Assembly (NCBI GenBank): GCA_022822245.1
Contig: JAJECB010000179.1
Span: forward strand, 1-16,259
Length of the DNA stretch: 16,259 nt
Origin: Gammaproteobacteria bacterium
Lineage (GTDB): Bacteria; Pseudomonadota; Gammaproteobacteria; HK1
Direction: 5' to 3'
Under the pieces are notes generated by a model, which saw only the letters and a program-made list of their open reading frames with translations, was not told the origin of the DNA and made no database searches. Within the stretch, counting starts at the first letter, position 1, and the number at the start of each line of letters is the position of its first letter. Position numbers and translations under genes: made by a program. This document shows, one piece after another, positions 1 through 7,249 of this stretch.

Positions 1-918
1 ATGGCCGCTTCCCCTGGTCACGTGGTAGAGGTAGCTTCCGGTGTGGCGGTGCGCTTTCGTGTGCTCGCCGGCCCGCAGCATCTGCATGCTCGCGCCCATC
101 GTCGGCATCACCGGCCCGTTGGTGACCGGGTTCACGTACTCCATCAGCACGCCGTCGAAGGGTGAGCCTTCGGTGCATTCGGCGTACCTGCGCAAGGCCT
201 CGTAGGTCGCCTGCCATTCGTACTTGAACATCGGCGAATAACCCTTGCTCCAGTCAGCCCCGCTTGGCGTAAGGCCGGCATTGCCCCACGTCCTGGTCGT
301 GTCGTCGACTTCGAAGGCGACGGCCTGCCGGAGGTCGGGGTGCACCTCGTAGAAGTTCGCTTCCATCGCGTTGACGAAGGGAATGTCGAGGCCGTCCTGC
401 CAGATGCAGGGACTCCCGGCCGCTTCGACCCCGTGCTCGTGCCAGGTGCCGTTCGGGGTCAGCACGAAGTCGTTCTCGCCGAGGGTCATCTTGTGCCCGT
501 CGACGACCGTGTAGGCTCCCTCGCCCTCCATGATGAAGCGGATCGCGGAGGCCGAATGCCGATGCGCGCTCGCCACCTCGCCGGGGTTCATCGCCTGCAG
601 CCCGGCGTAGATCCAGCCGACCGCCGCCGCCACGTCCGTACGGCCGGGATTGTTGAGGTAGACGACCCGCCGTCCCGCCTCCTCCGGGGTCACGAGCTCG
701 ATGGAGCGAAGGACGTGGTCGCGCAGGTCCGAGTAGCGCCAGACGACCGGAACGGACGCCGACACGGGCTCCCACGGCTCGATCCGGTTCGCCACCGTCC
801 ACAGGGCGCCCGCGTGGTGCCGGTCGAGCTCATCGTAGTAGGCGAGCAGCTCCGGGGTGTCCTCGACATTCGCCCGGCCGATGACGTCTTCCCGGTGGTT
901 CTCGGGTTTCCTGCTCAT
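1..918 (-). CDS. Gentisate 1,2-dioxygenase, bicupin (3' end cut by window edge)
   Basis: This Fe(II) ring-cleavage enzyme opens gentisate (2,5-dihydroxybenzoate) to maleylpyruvate in the cytoplasm. The frame reads leftward from ATG at 918 and is still open at base 1, giving 306 codons of a protein that is usually about 340-390 residues, so the C-terminus is missing. The N-terminal cupin carries the metal motif H119-R-H121 (SAHRHSASAIRF) and WHEHG at 159-163, both typical of gentisate dioxygenases. A second cupin begins with AHRHTGSYLYHV (H290, H292) just before the edge. A GGAG lies 9 nt before the start. It is divergent from the SDR at 1155, with 236 nt between them. No maleylpyruvate isomerase or fumarylpyruvate hydrolase is seen nearby. 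The related 1-hydroxy-2-naphthoate and salicylate dioxygenases share this fold, so the exact aromatic substrate is inferred. Confidence 0.88.
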   Translation of the reverse strand, partial: MSRKPENHREDVIGRANVEDTPELLAYYDELDRHHAGALWTVANRIEPWEPVSASVPVVWRYSDLRDHVLRSIELVTPEEAGRRVVYLNNPGRTDVAAAVGWIYAGLQAMNPGEVASAHRHSASAIRFIMEGEGAYTVVDGHKMTLGENDFVLTPNGTWHEHGVEAAGSPCIWQDGLDIPFVNAMEANFYEVHPDLRQAVAFEVDDTTRTWGNAGLTPSGADWSKGYSPMFKYEWQATYEALRRYAECTEGSPFDGVLMEYVNPVTNGPVMPTMGASMQMLRAGEHTKAHRHTGSYLYHVTRGSGH

Positions 919-1154
919 GCGCGGCGACTCCGGGTGGGAGGGGGCGGGGGAAGTTTGCGCCCTCGACCCGAAACGTCAAGCGCCGCAAAGGCGGTAAGAT
1001 GAATCGAGGTTGCGTCGGTGCCGCTCTTCCGCCGGCGGGAGTCGCGATCCGGAGCGGGTAGCCGAGCGGAGGAACGTCGCGCGGGCGGGCCCGTCGAGAC
1101 TCGCCGCCCGCCGCGGCGCATGCGACGCGGAGGAAGTCCGCACCGGGGAGGACC
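919..1154. promoter_or_regulatory. Divergent intergenic region, gentisate dioxygenase / SDR
   Basis: These 236 nt separate two divergent start codons and so should hold promoters for both. On the minus strand a TTGACG (bases 979-974) resembles a -35 box, but the hexamer 17 nt on (AAACTT) is a poor -10. On the plus strand TAAGAT at 995-1000 is a weak -10. CCTCGA (961-966) and TCGAGG (1004-1009) form a spaced inverted repeat that could be an operator. No regulator gene is present in the window. The promoter role is inferred from position only. Confidence 0.35.
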
Positions 1155-1937
1155 ATGTCCGATCGACTTCAAGACAAGGTGGCCGTCATCACGGGGGCCG
1201 GTTCCGGGATCGGCGCCGCCTGCGCGCGCCGGTTTGCGGCCGAGGGAGCGCGGGTCGTCGTGAGCGACATCGCGGAGAACGCGTGCGCCGGCACCGCGGG
1301 CGCGCTCGCCGAGGCGGGGGCGGAATACGTCGTCGCGCCCGGCGACGTGACATCGCGCGAGGACACGGAAGGGATCGCCGGGGCGGCCCGCGATTCGTTC
1401 GGCCGGCTCGACGTGCTCGTCAACTGCGCCGGCATCACCACGCGCGACGTCGCGGACGTGCCGGACCCGGACGAGCGCTGGCAGCGCGTGATGGACGTCA
1501 ACCTCAAGGGCACGATGCTCATGTGCCGGGCGGCGGTCGAGATCATGCGGGCGACGGGAGGGGGCGGCTCGATCGTCAACATCGCGTCCATCATGGGCCA
1601 CATCGGCTATCCGCCGGGAATCGGCCTCTCCGACGGGTTCAGCGCGTACGTGCATTCGAAGGGAGCCGTCGTCCAGCTCACCCGCGACCTCGGAGCGGCC
1701 CTGGGGCGCGAAGGGATCCGGGTCAACGCGGTCGCTCCCGGGTCCGTGGAGACGCGGCTCACCGAGAGCCTCAGGGCGAACCCCGAGATGTTCGCGAAGC
1801 TGTTGGTGAGGCACCCTCTCGGCCGGATCGCCCAGCCGGAGGAGATCGCGAACGTGATCCTGTTCCTCGCGTCGGACGAGGCGTCGTTCGTGACCGGCGC
1901 GAACTGGATGGTGGACGGCGGCTACACCGCGGCCTAG
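1155..1937 (+). CDS. SDR family NAD(P)-dependent oxidoreductase
   Basis: A 260-residue classical short-chain dehydrogenase/reductase that interconverts a secondary alcohol and a ketone; the substrate is unknown. The Rossmann motif TGAGSGIG is at residues 13-20. An acidic Asp38 at the end of beta-2 (VVVSDIAEN) suggests NAD(H) rather than NADP(H). NCAG at 90-93, Ser145, Tyr165 and Lys169 (YVHSK) complete the catalytic set, and the C-terminal VTGANWMVDGGYTAA is typical of the family. The length is normal. GGGGAGGA lies just before the ATG, with a somewhat short spacer. It is the first gene of a rightward run with the GMC oxidoreductase (139 nt on) and the hydratase. The family is annotated variously as 3-oxoacyl-ACP reductase or cyclic alcohol dehydrogenase, and I cannot choose between these. 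Confidence 0.88.
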   Translation: MSDRLQDKVAVITGAGSGIGAACARRFAAEGARVVVSDIAENACAGTAGALAEAGAEYVVAPGDVTSREDTEGIAGAARDSFGRLDVLVNCAGITTRDVADVPDPDERWQRVMDVNLKGTMLMCRAAVEIMRATGGGGSIVNIASIMGHIGYPPGIGLSDGFSAYVHSKGAVVQLTRDLGAALGREGIRVNAVAPGSVETRLTESLRANPEMFAKLLVRHPLGRIAQPEEIANVILFLASDEASFVTGANWMVDGGYTAA

Positions 1938-2076
1938 GCTGCATCTTTCGTAGCGAACGCGCCACTGCCACGAGCCACTGCCGCGGTCAGCCCCATCCGG
2001 CGGTCCACTTCGCGCAACAACAAAGCCCCGCCATTGGAGAAAAATGAGGACGGCGCCACGAGGGCGGGAGGCTTCG

Positions 2077-3786
2077 ATGCACTACGACTACATCATCGTC
2101 GGCGGTGGCTCGGCCGGCTCCGTGCTGGCCAACCGGCTGTCCGCGCGAAGCGCCAATTCGGTGCTGCTGCTCGAGGCGGGCGAGGACACGCCGCACGGCA
2201 AGGTGCCCGAGGACATCCTCGACAGCTACCCCGGCAAAGCCTATCTGAACGAGCGCTTCATCTGGCGTGATCTGACGGTAAGCACGGAGGTCATCTCGCA
2301 CAACGCACCGCCGGATGCGCCGCGCCCGCGCGAGCGGCGCTACGAGCAAGCCCGCGTGCTCGGGGGCGGCTCGTCGATCAATGGCCAGCTCGCGAATCGC
2401 GGCGCGCCATGGGACTACGACGAGTGGGAAGCGCGCGGCGCGAAAGGCTGGGCCTGGAACGAGGTGCTGCCGTACTTCAAGAAGATCGAGCACGACATGG
2501 ATGTCGAGGACGAGTATCACGGCCAGGGCGGCCCGATTCCGATCCGGCGCATTCTTCCCGATCAATGGAACGGCCACACGAACGCGTTCGAGCGCGCGTT
2601 CGCCGACGCCGGCTACGACTACCTGATGGATCAGAACGGCAAGTTCGTCGACGGCTACTTCCCGATCACGATCTCGAATGCCTACGAGCGCCGCGTGTCG
2701 GCGGCCATCGGCTATCTCGGGCCCGCCGTGCGCCAACGCCCGAACCTGACGATCCTGACGCGCGCGATCGTGCGGAAGCTCGTCATGGAGGGCGTGCGCT
2801 GCACGGGCGTGGAGGCGACCGTGAGCGGCAAACGCCAGAGCTTCCAGGCCGGCGAGGTCATCCTGTCGTGCGGCGCCATTCACTCGCCGGCGCACCTGCT
2901 GCGCGCCGGCATCGGGCCGGCGCTGACCCTCAAGGACCAGGGCATCGACGTCACGCTGAATCTGCCCGGGGTCGGCCAGCGGCTCATGGACCATCCGTCC
3001 GTGGCGCTGGCGGCGTTCGTGCACCCACCCGCGCGCAAGAGCGAGCATACGCGTCGACACATGACCATGGGCCTGCGCTACTCGTCGAAGCTCGGCGATG
3101 CGCCGCCCGGCGACATGTTCGTCGCCGTCGCGAACAAGAGCTCGTGGCACGCCGTCGGCGAGCAGATCGGCGCGCTCATCATCTTCGTCAACAGGACCTA
3201 CTCCGAGTCCGGGCAGGTCAAGCTCAAGTCGGCCGATCCACGCGAGCATCCGCAGGTCGAGTTCAACCTGCTGTCCGACCGTCGCGATCTCGAGCGCCTC
3301 GTGCACGGCCTGAGGCACATGGCCGAGATGCATCAGCACCCTGGCGTGCGCTCGGCGACGTCGCTGCCGTTCCCGGCATGCTGGGGCGACAAGGTCCGCC
3401 AGGTCGGCGCGGTGTCGCGCAAGAACGCGATCATGACCGGCATCTTCGCGCAACTGCTGGACGGCCCGTCGGCGCTCAGGAAGTATCTGCTCGAGCGCTT
3501 CGTCATGGACGGCTACACGCTCGAGCAGATGATCGAGGATGACGACGCCGCCGAGGAGTTCGTTCGCTCGACGACCGTTGGCGTGTGGCACGCGTCATGC
3601 ACGTGCCGCATGGGCGCGGACGACGACAACGAGGCCGTCACGGACACGGCCGGACGAGTGCGGGGGGCGCAAGGCCTGCGCGTCGTCGACGCGTCCGTGT
3701 TCCCACAGGTGCCGTGCGCGAACACGAACCTCCCGACCATCATGACCGCGGAGAAGATCGCGGACGCGATACTCGCAGGCGGCTGA
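2077..3786 (+). CDS. GMC family FAD-dependent oxidoreductase (choline dehydrogenase-like)
   Basis: An FAD enzyme that oxidises an alcohol to an aldehyde or ketone. Starting at 2077 it has 569 residues, usual for the family. An upstream in-frame ATG at 2044 would add 11 residues. I prefer 2077 because GGGAGG sits 5 nt before it and the protein then begins directly with the FAD motif MHYDYIIVGGGSAG. Next come LLLEAGED (ribose-binding Glu), the GMC signature region ARVLGGGSSINGQLANRG, and the second signature GAIHSPAHLLRAGIG. The C-terminus has the catalytic WHASCTCRMG (His505) and CANTNLPT (Asn549 in the second catalytic position). No signal peptide is seen, so it is probably cytoplasmic. Its codon use differs from neighbours: by hand count about 26 Leu CTG to 18 CTC. 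The substrate (choline, polyethylene glycol, aliphatic or terpenoid alcohol) cannot be told. Confidence 0.9.
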   Translation: MHYDYIIVGGGSAGSVLANRLSARSANSVLLLEAGEDTPHGKVPEDILDSYPGKAYLNERFIWRDLTVSTEVISHNAPPDAPRPRERRYEQARVLGGGSSINGQLANRGAPWDYDEWEARGAKGWAWNEVLPYFKKIEHDMDVEDEYHGQGGPIPIRRILPDQWNGHTNAFERAFADAGYDYLMDQNGKFVDGYFPITISNAYERRVSAAIGYLGPAVRQRPNLTILTRAIVRKLVMEGVRCTGVEATVSGKRQSFQAGEVILSCGAIHSPAHLLRAGIGPALTLKDQGIDVTLNLPGVGQRLMDHPSVALAAFVHPPARKSEHTRRHMTMGLRYSSKLGDAPPGDMFVAVANKSSWHAVGEQIGALIIFVNRTYSESGQVKLKSADPREHPQVEFNLLSDRRDLERLVHGLRHMAEMHQHPGVRSATSLPFPACWGDKVRQVGAVSRKNAIMTGIFAQLLDGPSALRKYLLERFVMDGYTLEQMIEDDDAAEEFVRSTTVGVWHASCTCRMGADDDNEAVTDTAGRVRGAQGLRVVDASVFPQVPCANTNLPTIMTAEKIADAILAGG

Positions 3787-3792
3787 GTCGGA

Positions 3793-3815
3793 CAGCGGGC
3801 CGCTGGGCCCGTTTC
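3793..3815 (+). terminator. Possible weak intrinsic terminator after GMC gene
   Basis: Seven bases after the GMC stop codon, CGGGCC (3796-3801) and GGCCCG (3806-3811) form a perfect 6-bp GC stem with a GCTG loop. It can be extended by a G-T and an A-T pair. Only a short TTT follows, so the U-tract is weak. Confidence 0.35.
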
Positions 3816-3832
3816 GTCGCGAAGTACGGCGA

Positions 3833-3838
3833 TATCAT
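3833..3838 (+). promoter_or_regulatory. Possible -10 box before the hydratase gene
   Basis: TATCAT matches 5 of 6 bases of the sigma-70 -10 consensus and lies downstream of the candidate terminator, about 70 nt before the hydratase start. No convincing -35 box is seen 16-18 nt upstream. It would allow the hydratase gene to be transcribed apart from the GMC gene. Confidence 0.22.
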
Positions 3839-3909
3839 GGCCCGCTGAGGCCGGGGGCGGTCCGCCCGCCGGTCCGTGCATCGTTCAGGAACCCGAGGGG
3901 AGTCGGCCG

Positions 3910-4704
3910 ATGATCGACCGGGAGCGCGCCGCCGCCGCGGCAAGACGTTTCTTCGACGAGCACCGGGCAGGGGAGCGGTTCACCGGCCTCCCGGAGGACC
4001 TCCGCCCGCGTGACATCGACGAGGCCCACGCAATCCAGGATCGCCTTCAGGCGTTCAACGAGGAGCACGGGCTCGGGCCGCTCGCGGGGTGGAAGGTGGC
4101 CCTCACCACTCCCGTCATGCAGCGGCTCGCCGGCATCGACCACCCGTGCGCGGGCGGGATCCACGAGGCGTACGTCTACCGGAGTCCGGTCGCCCTTCGG
4201 GCTGCCGACTACGTCCGCATCGGCATCGAGGCCGAGATCGCGGTGCGCCTTTCCGCCGACCTCGCAGGCGGCGGGCACACGCGCGACTCGGTGGCCGCCG
4301 CGGTCGGCACGATCGCGCCCTCCATCGAGATCGTCGACGACCGCGCGTGCGACTACGACGCCCTCGACGGCCTCGCCCTCGTCGCGGACAACTCCTTCAA
4401 CTTCGGCATCGTGCTGGGGCCGGAGACGACGAAGTGGCACGATCTGGACCTGCCCGCGGTGCGCGGCCGTCTCGTCATCAACGGCGACGTCGTCGGCGAG
4501 GGCGACGGCGAAGCGGTGATGGGGGGGCATCCCTTCGAGGCGGTCGCCTGGCTCGCGAACGCCCTCGCGGCGCGCGGCCGCGAGCTCCGGGCCGGGGACA
4601 TCGTCATGACCGGCAGCATCGTCGCCACGAAATGGCCGTCTGCCGGGGACGAGATCGTCGTCGCCCTCGACTCCCTCGGCGAGGCCCGCCTCCGCCTCAC
4701 CTGA
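3910..4704 (+). CDS. 2-keto-4-pentenoate hydratase / FAH-fold hydratase-decarboxylase family
   Basis: A 264-residue member of the MhpD-type branch of the fumarylacetoacetate hydrolase superfamily. Relatives hydrate 2-hydroxypenta-2,4-dienoate to 4-hydroxy-2-oxovalerate, or decarboxylate 4-oxalocrotonate, in aromatic meta-cleavage pathways. GWK at 60-62 and the metal-binding pattern E107-A-E109 with E140 (PSIEIVDD) are visible, as is a hydratase-like C-terminus (GDIVMTGSIVATKWPSAGD). The length matches the hydratases (about 260). GAGGGGAG lies 7 nt before the ATG. It is the last gene of the rightward run and ends 19 nt from the convergent luciferase-like gene. Meta-cleavage hydratases do not belong to the gentisate route, so either it serves another ring-cleavage product or the family call hides a hydrolase role. 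The latter is less likely. Confidence 0.85.
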   Translation: MIDRERAAAAARRFFDEHRAGERFTGLPEDLRPRDIDEAHAIQDRLQAFNEEHGLGPLAGWKVALTTPVMQRLAGIDHPCAGGIHEAYVYRSPVALRAADYVRIGIEAEIAVRLSADLAGGGHTRDSVAAAVGTIAPSIEIVDDRACDYDALDGLALVADNSFNFGIVLGPETTKWHDLDLPAVRGRLVINGDVVGEGDGEAVMGGHPFEAVAWLANALAARGRELRAGDIVMTGSIVATKWPSAGDEIVVALDSLGEARLRLT

Positions 4705-4723
4705 CGGCGCCGCTGGCAACGGC

Positions 4724-5791
4724 TCAGAGCCGGGACATCACGAGCCGCGAGAACTCCTCGGCGAAACGCCACTTCTCGCCGGTGCCGGCCGCGAACATGA
4801 GCTCCTGGAGGCCCTCCGCCTCCAGGGCCCGCATCCGCTCGACGAGCTCCTCCGCGGTGCCGGTGAGGCAGGTCGCCCGCACGAGCTCCGCGTCGATGAG
4901 CTCCGCCTCCCCGGGGTGCAGGCGCGTGTAGTGGTACTCGTGGGTGCGGAAGTGCCGGTGCTCGGGCGGGGTATTCTCCACCAGCGCGCAATACCGGTCC
5001 CAGATCCGCTCGAGGAACGGCGGCGGGTCGATCCCCTTCTCGTGCACCTCGTCGTAGAAGTAGTAGACGCTCGCCATCACGTTGGGGCCGATGGTGCGGA
5101 TGACGCGCTCGGAGTCGGCGGGCTCCCCCGGCTCGAGGAGGGCGATGTTGACGAGGGCGCAGTTGAGGAACCCGTCGAGATCGCCCCGCCCCGCCCGCGC
5201 CGCGCCCTGGCGCACGTGGGCCATCGCCTCGCCGACCGCGATTCCGCGGGGCGGGATCGCGAACACGAGCCCGTCCCCGTACTCCCCGGCGAGCCCCATC
5301 GCGCGCGGCCCGAACCCGGAGACATAGAGCGGGATCCGGGGCTCGAGGTTCATGTACTTGAACTCGTGCATGAGCATCTTGACGGGGCGGCGCACCCCGT
5401 TGAACTCGTACTCCACCGCCTCCCCGCCGAGGAGCGCCCGGAGCACCCGCAGGTACTCCGCATAGTCGCGGATCCGCATCGGGCGCTGGCCCATGGTGCG
5501 CATCGCGGTGTTGCCGGTCCCGATCGCGAGGTGCACCCGCCCGGGGGCGAGGCGGTTCAGGGTCGCCATGGCGGCGACGTGCACGGGGGGGATCCGGGTG
5601 CCGCAGATCGAGGCGCCGGTCCCGAGGCGAAGGCGCGTCGTCGCTTCAGCGGCAAGGGCAAGCACCGCGTAGCAGTCGGAGAACAGCATCTGGCTGTCCG
5701 TCGCCCACACCGAGTCGTAGCCGAGGTTCTCGGCGTGGCGGTAGAAGCCGATCTCGTCGATGTCGGCCATCGCGCATATTCCGAACTTCAT
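4724..5791 (-). CDS. LLM class flavin-dependent oxidoreductase (luciferase-like)
   Basis: A 355-residue TIM-barrel protein of the bacterial luciferase-like superfamily, which uses reduced FMN or coenzyme F420 for oxygenation or hydride transfer. The N-terminal MKFGICAM, then HAENLGYDSVWATDSQML, RLRLGTGASICGTR, HLAIGTGNTAMRTMGQRP (the phosphate-loop region) and PLYVSGFGPRAMGLAGEYGDG follow family order. GGAGG lies 6 nt before the ATG, and a TAGAAT -10 candidate sits about 27 nt before it. It is transcribed alone, convergent with the hydratase; a small CGGCT/AGCCG hairpin (4720-4732) overlaps its stop codon and might serve both ends. Methylene-tetrahydromethanopterin reductase-like and alkanal monooxygenase-like annotations are both possible. 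The cofactor cannot be decided from sequence alone. Confidence 0.87.
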   Translation of the reverse strand: MKFGICAMADIDEIGFYRHAENLGYDSVWATDSQMLFSDCYAVLALAAEATTRLRLGTGASICGTRIPPVHVAAMATLNRLAPGRVHLAIGTGNTAMRTMGQRPMRIRDYAEYLRVLRALLGGEAVEYEFNGVRRPVKMLMHEFKYMNLEPRIPLYVSGFGPRAMGLAGEYGDGLVFAIPPRGIAVGEAMAHVRQGAARAGRGDLDGFLNCALVNIALLEPGEPADSERVIRTIGPNVMASVYYFYDEVHEKGIDPPPFLERIWDRYCALVENTPPEHRHFRTHEYHYTRLHPGEAELIDAELVRATCLTGTAEELVERMRALEAEGLQELMFAAGTGEKWRFAEEFSRLVMSRL

Positions 5792-5817
5792 GTCCTGCCT
5801 CCGCTTGTGCGGGCGCG

Positions 5818-5823
5818 ATTCTA
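5818..5823 (-). promoter_or_regulatory. Candidate -10 box of the LLM oxidoreductase gene
   Basis: Read leftward, TAGAAT matches 5 of 6 bases of the sigma-70 -10 consensus. It would give a 5' leader of roughly 20 nt that includes the GGAGG ribosome binding site. No clear -35 box is visible at the usual distance. Confidence 0.33.
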
Positions 5824-5899
5824 ATCCGGCCCTCCCCGACCGACGTGGAGTGTCGATGCCCCGCCGGGCGTGCGGGCGGCTCGGTGGCCGCCGGGGAGC

Positions 5900-5962
5900 G
5901 CGGGCTTCCCGCCCGCGTTGCGCCGCGAGCCGGCGACGGTCCGTGCGGGCGGGAAGCCCTGC
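5900..5962. repeat. REP-like inverted repeat in spacer
   Basis: GGGCTTCCCGCCCGC (5902-5916) is exactly reverse-complemented at 5945-5959 (GCGGGCGGGAAGCCC), with a 28-nt GC-rich loop between. Flanking bases extend the pairing imperfectly. Its position in a spacer between divergent genes and its palindromic form resemble dispersed REP-type elements. Copy number in the genome is unknown. Confidence 0.55.
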
Positions 5963-6037
5963 CTATCGGGAGGCGAGCGCTGGATCCTGACCCGAAAGAG
6001 AGAATGGCGACGTGTCGAGCCCCCCGCCGGGGAACGG

Positions 6038-6054
6038 CCGAGCCGGTGGCTCGG
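6038..6054. repeat. Short perfect stem-loop upstream of acyl-CoA dehydrogenase pair
   Basis: CCGAGCC (6038-6044) and GGCTCGG (6048-6054) form a 7-bp stem with a 3-nt loop. TAGACT (6056-6061), a weak -10-like hexamer, follows directly. It could be an operator or a leader hairpin; no T-tract argues against a terminator. Confidence 0.35.
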
Positions 6055-6129
6055 GTAGACTGTGCGCCGCGCCCACGTCGGCCGGCGGGAGGAGTCGGCC
6101 ACGGGCCCGGAGAGCGTTGGGAAGACTGG

Positions 6130-7191
6130 ATGGAAGACGGATCAAGCCTCGTCGCGGAGACCTGCGAGCGGGTGTTCCGCGACTGTGCGGAACCGCAGGC
6201 GATCGCCCTCGACCCGGGGGACGGGGCGTGGCGGGGGACGCTCTGGAACGCCCTCGAGGAGACCGGCCTCGCGACGGCGTGGGTCCCCGAGGACGCGGGC
6301 GGAGCCGGTGCCTCGGTGCGCGAGGGCTTCGAAGCCCTCCACGCCGCCGGCCGCTTTGCCGCCGCCGCCCCCCTTGCCGACACCCTCGTCGCCGGCATCG
6401 TGCTCGCGCGGGCCGGGCTCGAGGTCCCTGCCGGTAAGCTCGCAGCCGCTCCCGCGCGGGTCGCCGATTCGGTCGAGCTGCGGCCGGACGGAACGCTCTC
6501 CGGCCGTGCCGCGCGGGTGCCGTTCGCGCGCGAGGCCGAGCACGTCGCGGTGGTCGCGCGGTCAGCCGGCGACTACCGGGTCGCCCTCGTCGAGCGCGCC
6601 CGGTGCGGCCTCGTGGAAGGGCAATCGCTCGCCGGCGACCCCCTCGACCGCCTCGACTTCGACGCCGCGGTGCCCGTCGCGGTCGGCGACCGTCCGGTCT
6701 TCCCCGAGGAGGCGCGGCTCTTCGGGGCCGCGTCGCGCGCTGCCCTCATCGCGGGCGCGCTCCAGGCGATCCTCGACCTCTCGGTCGAGTACGCGCGCGA
6801 GCGGGTCGCGTTCGAGCGTCCGATCGCGAAGTTCCAGGCCGTCCAGCAGGAGCTCGCCCGCCTCGCGGGCGAGGTGGCGGCGGCGAACGCTGCGGCCAAC
6901 TCCGTCGCGTGGGCGCTCGAGCACCACGAGTCGGGGAGCGATTCGGTGCTCGTCGAGGTCGCTTCGGCCAAGGTGCGGGCGGGGGAGGCGGCCCACGCGG
7001 GCGCCCTCATCGCCCACCAGGTGCACGGGGCCATCGGCTACTCGCGCGAGCACGTCCTGCACCGCTACACCCACCGGCTCTGGGCGTGGCGGGACGAGTT
7101 CGGGGACGAGAGCGAATGGGCGCTCCGCCTCGGCCGGCATTTCGCCCGCCTCGGGGCGGACGGAATGTGGCCCGCCCTCACCGCCGTCTGA
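6130..7191 (+). CDS. Acyl-CoA dehydrogenase-like protein, probable partner subunit
   Basis: A 353-residue acyl-CoA dehydrogenase (ACAD) homologue, shorter than the usual 380-400. The helical C-terminal half is well conserved: YARERVAFERPIAKFQAVQQ, QVHGAIGYSREHVLHRYTHR and LWAWRDEFGDESEWA. The middle part lacks the flavin-site signature (S/T-E-x-x-x-G-S-D) that its neighbour has, and the helix-G segment RLFGAASRAALIAGALQ has no Glu where FadE-type enzymes place the catalytic base. I infer that it works with the next gene product, as in the two-gene heterotetrameric ACADs of steroid side-chain degradation (ChsE type). ATG 6130 is chosen because GGGAAG precedes it by 5 nt and the upstream in-frame extension looks non-coding. 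The gap to the next gene is 58 nt, same strand. Substrate unknown. Confidence 0.85.
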   Translation: MEDGSSLVAETCERVFRDCAEPQAIALDPGDGAWRGTLWNALEETGLATAWVPEDAGGAGASVREGFEALHAAGRFAAAAPLADTLVAGIVLARAGLEVPAGKLAAAPARVADSVELRPDGTLSGRAARVPFAREAEHVAVVARSAGDYRVALVERARCGLVEGQSLAGDPLDRLDFDAAVPVAVGDRPVFPEEARLFGAASRAALIAGALQAILDLSVEYARERVAFERPIAKFQAVQQELARLAGEVAAANAAANSVAWALEHHESGSDSVLVEVASAKVRAGEAAHAGALIAHQVHGAIGYSREHVLHRYTHRLWAWRDEFGDESEWALRLGRHFARLGADGMWPALTAV

Positions 7192-7249
7192 CCCCGGGTG
7201 CGCGCTCCCCGGGCGGAACGGCCGGCATGACGACTTCGAGAGGACCGTG

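Larger units (their letters stand above)
5792..6129. other. 338-nt divergent spacer with inverted repeats
   Basis: This gap lies between the luciferase-like gene and the acyl-CoA dehydrogenase pair. It holds a TAGAAT -10 candidate for the leftward gene, a 15-bp inverted repeat (5902-5916 with 5945-5959) and a 7-bp stem-loop (6038-6054). An upstream in-frame ATG at 6004 could extend the rightward gene by 42 residues, but the encoded stretch (rich in Pro, Arg and Gly) does not look like an acyl-CoA dehydrogenase N-terminus. I see no further gene here. Confidence 0.6.

Noticed and set aside
1987..3591. 534-codon minus-strand frame opposite the GMC gene
   Set aside because: Antisense shadow: the plus-strand frame carries all the GMC signatures, and the minus-strand product matches no recognisable family.
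6062..7249. Upstream extension of the acyl-CoA dehydrogenase (7250) frame
   Set aside because: It overlaps the first acyl-CoA dehydrogenase gene in another frame and encodes a Ser/Arg/Pro-rich stretch without domain character. The true start at 7250 has a good ribosome binding site.
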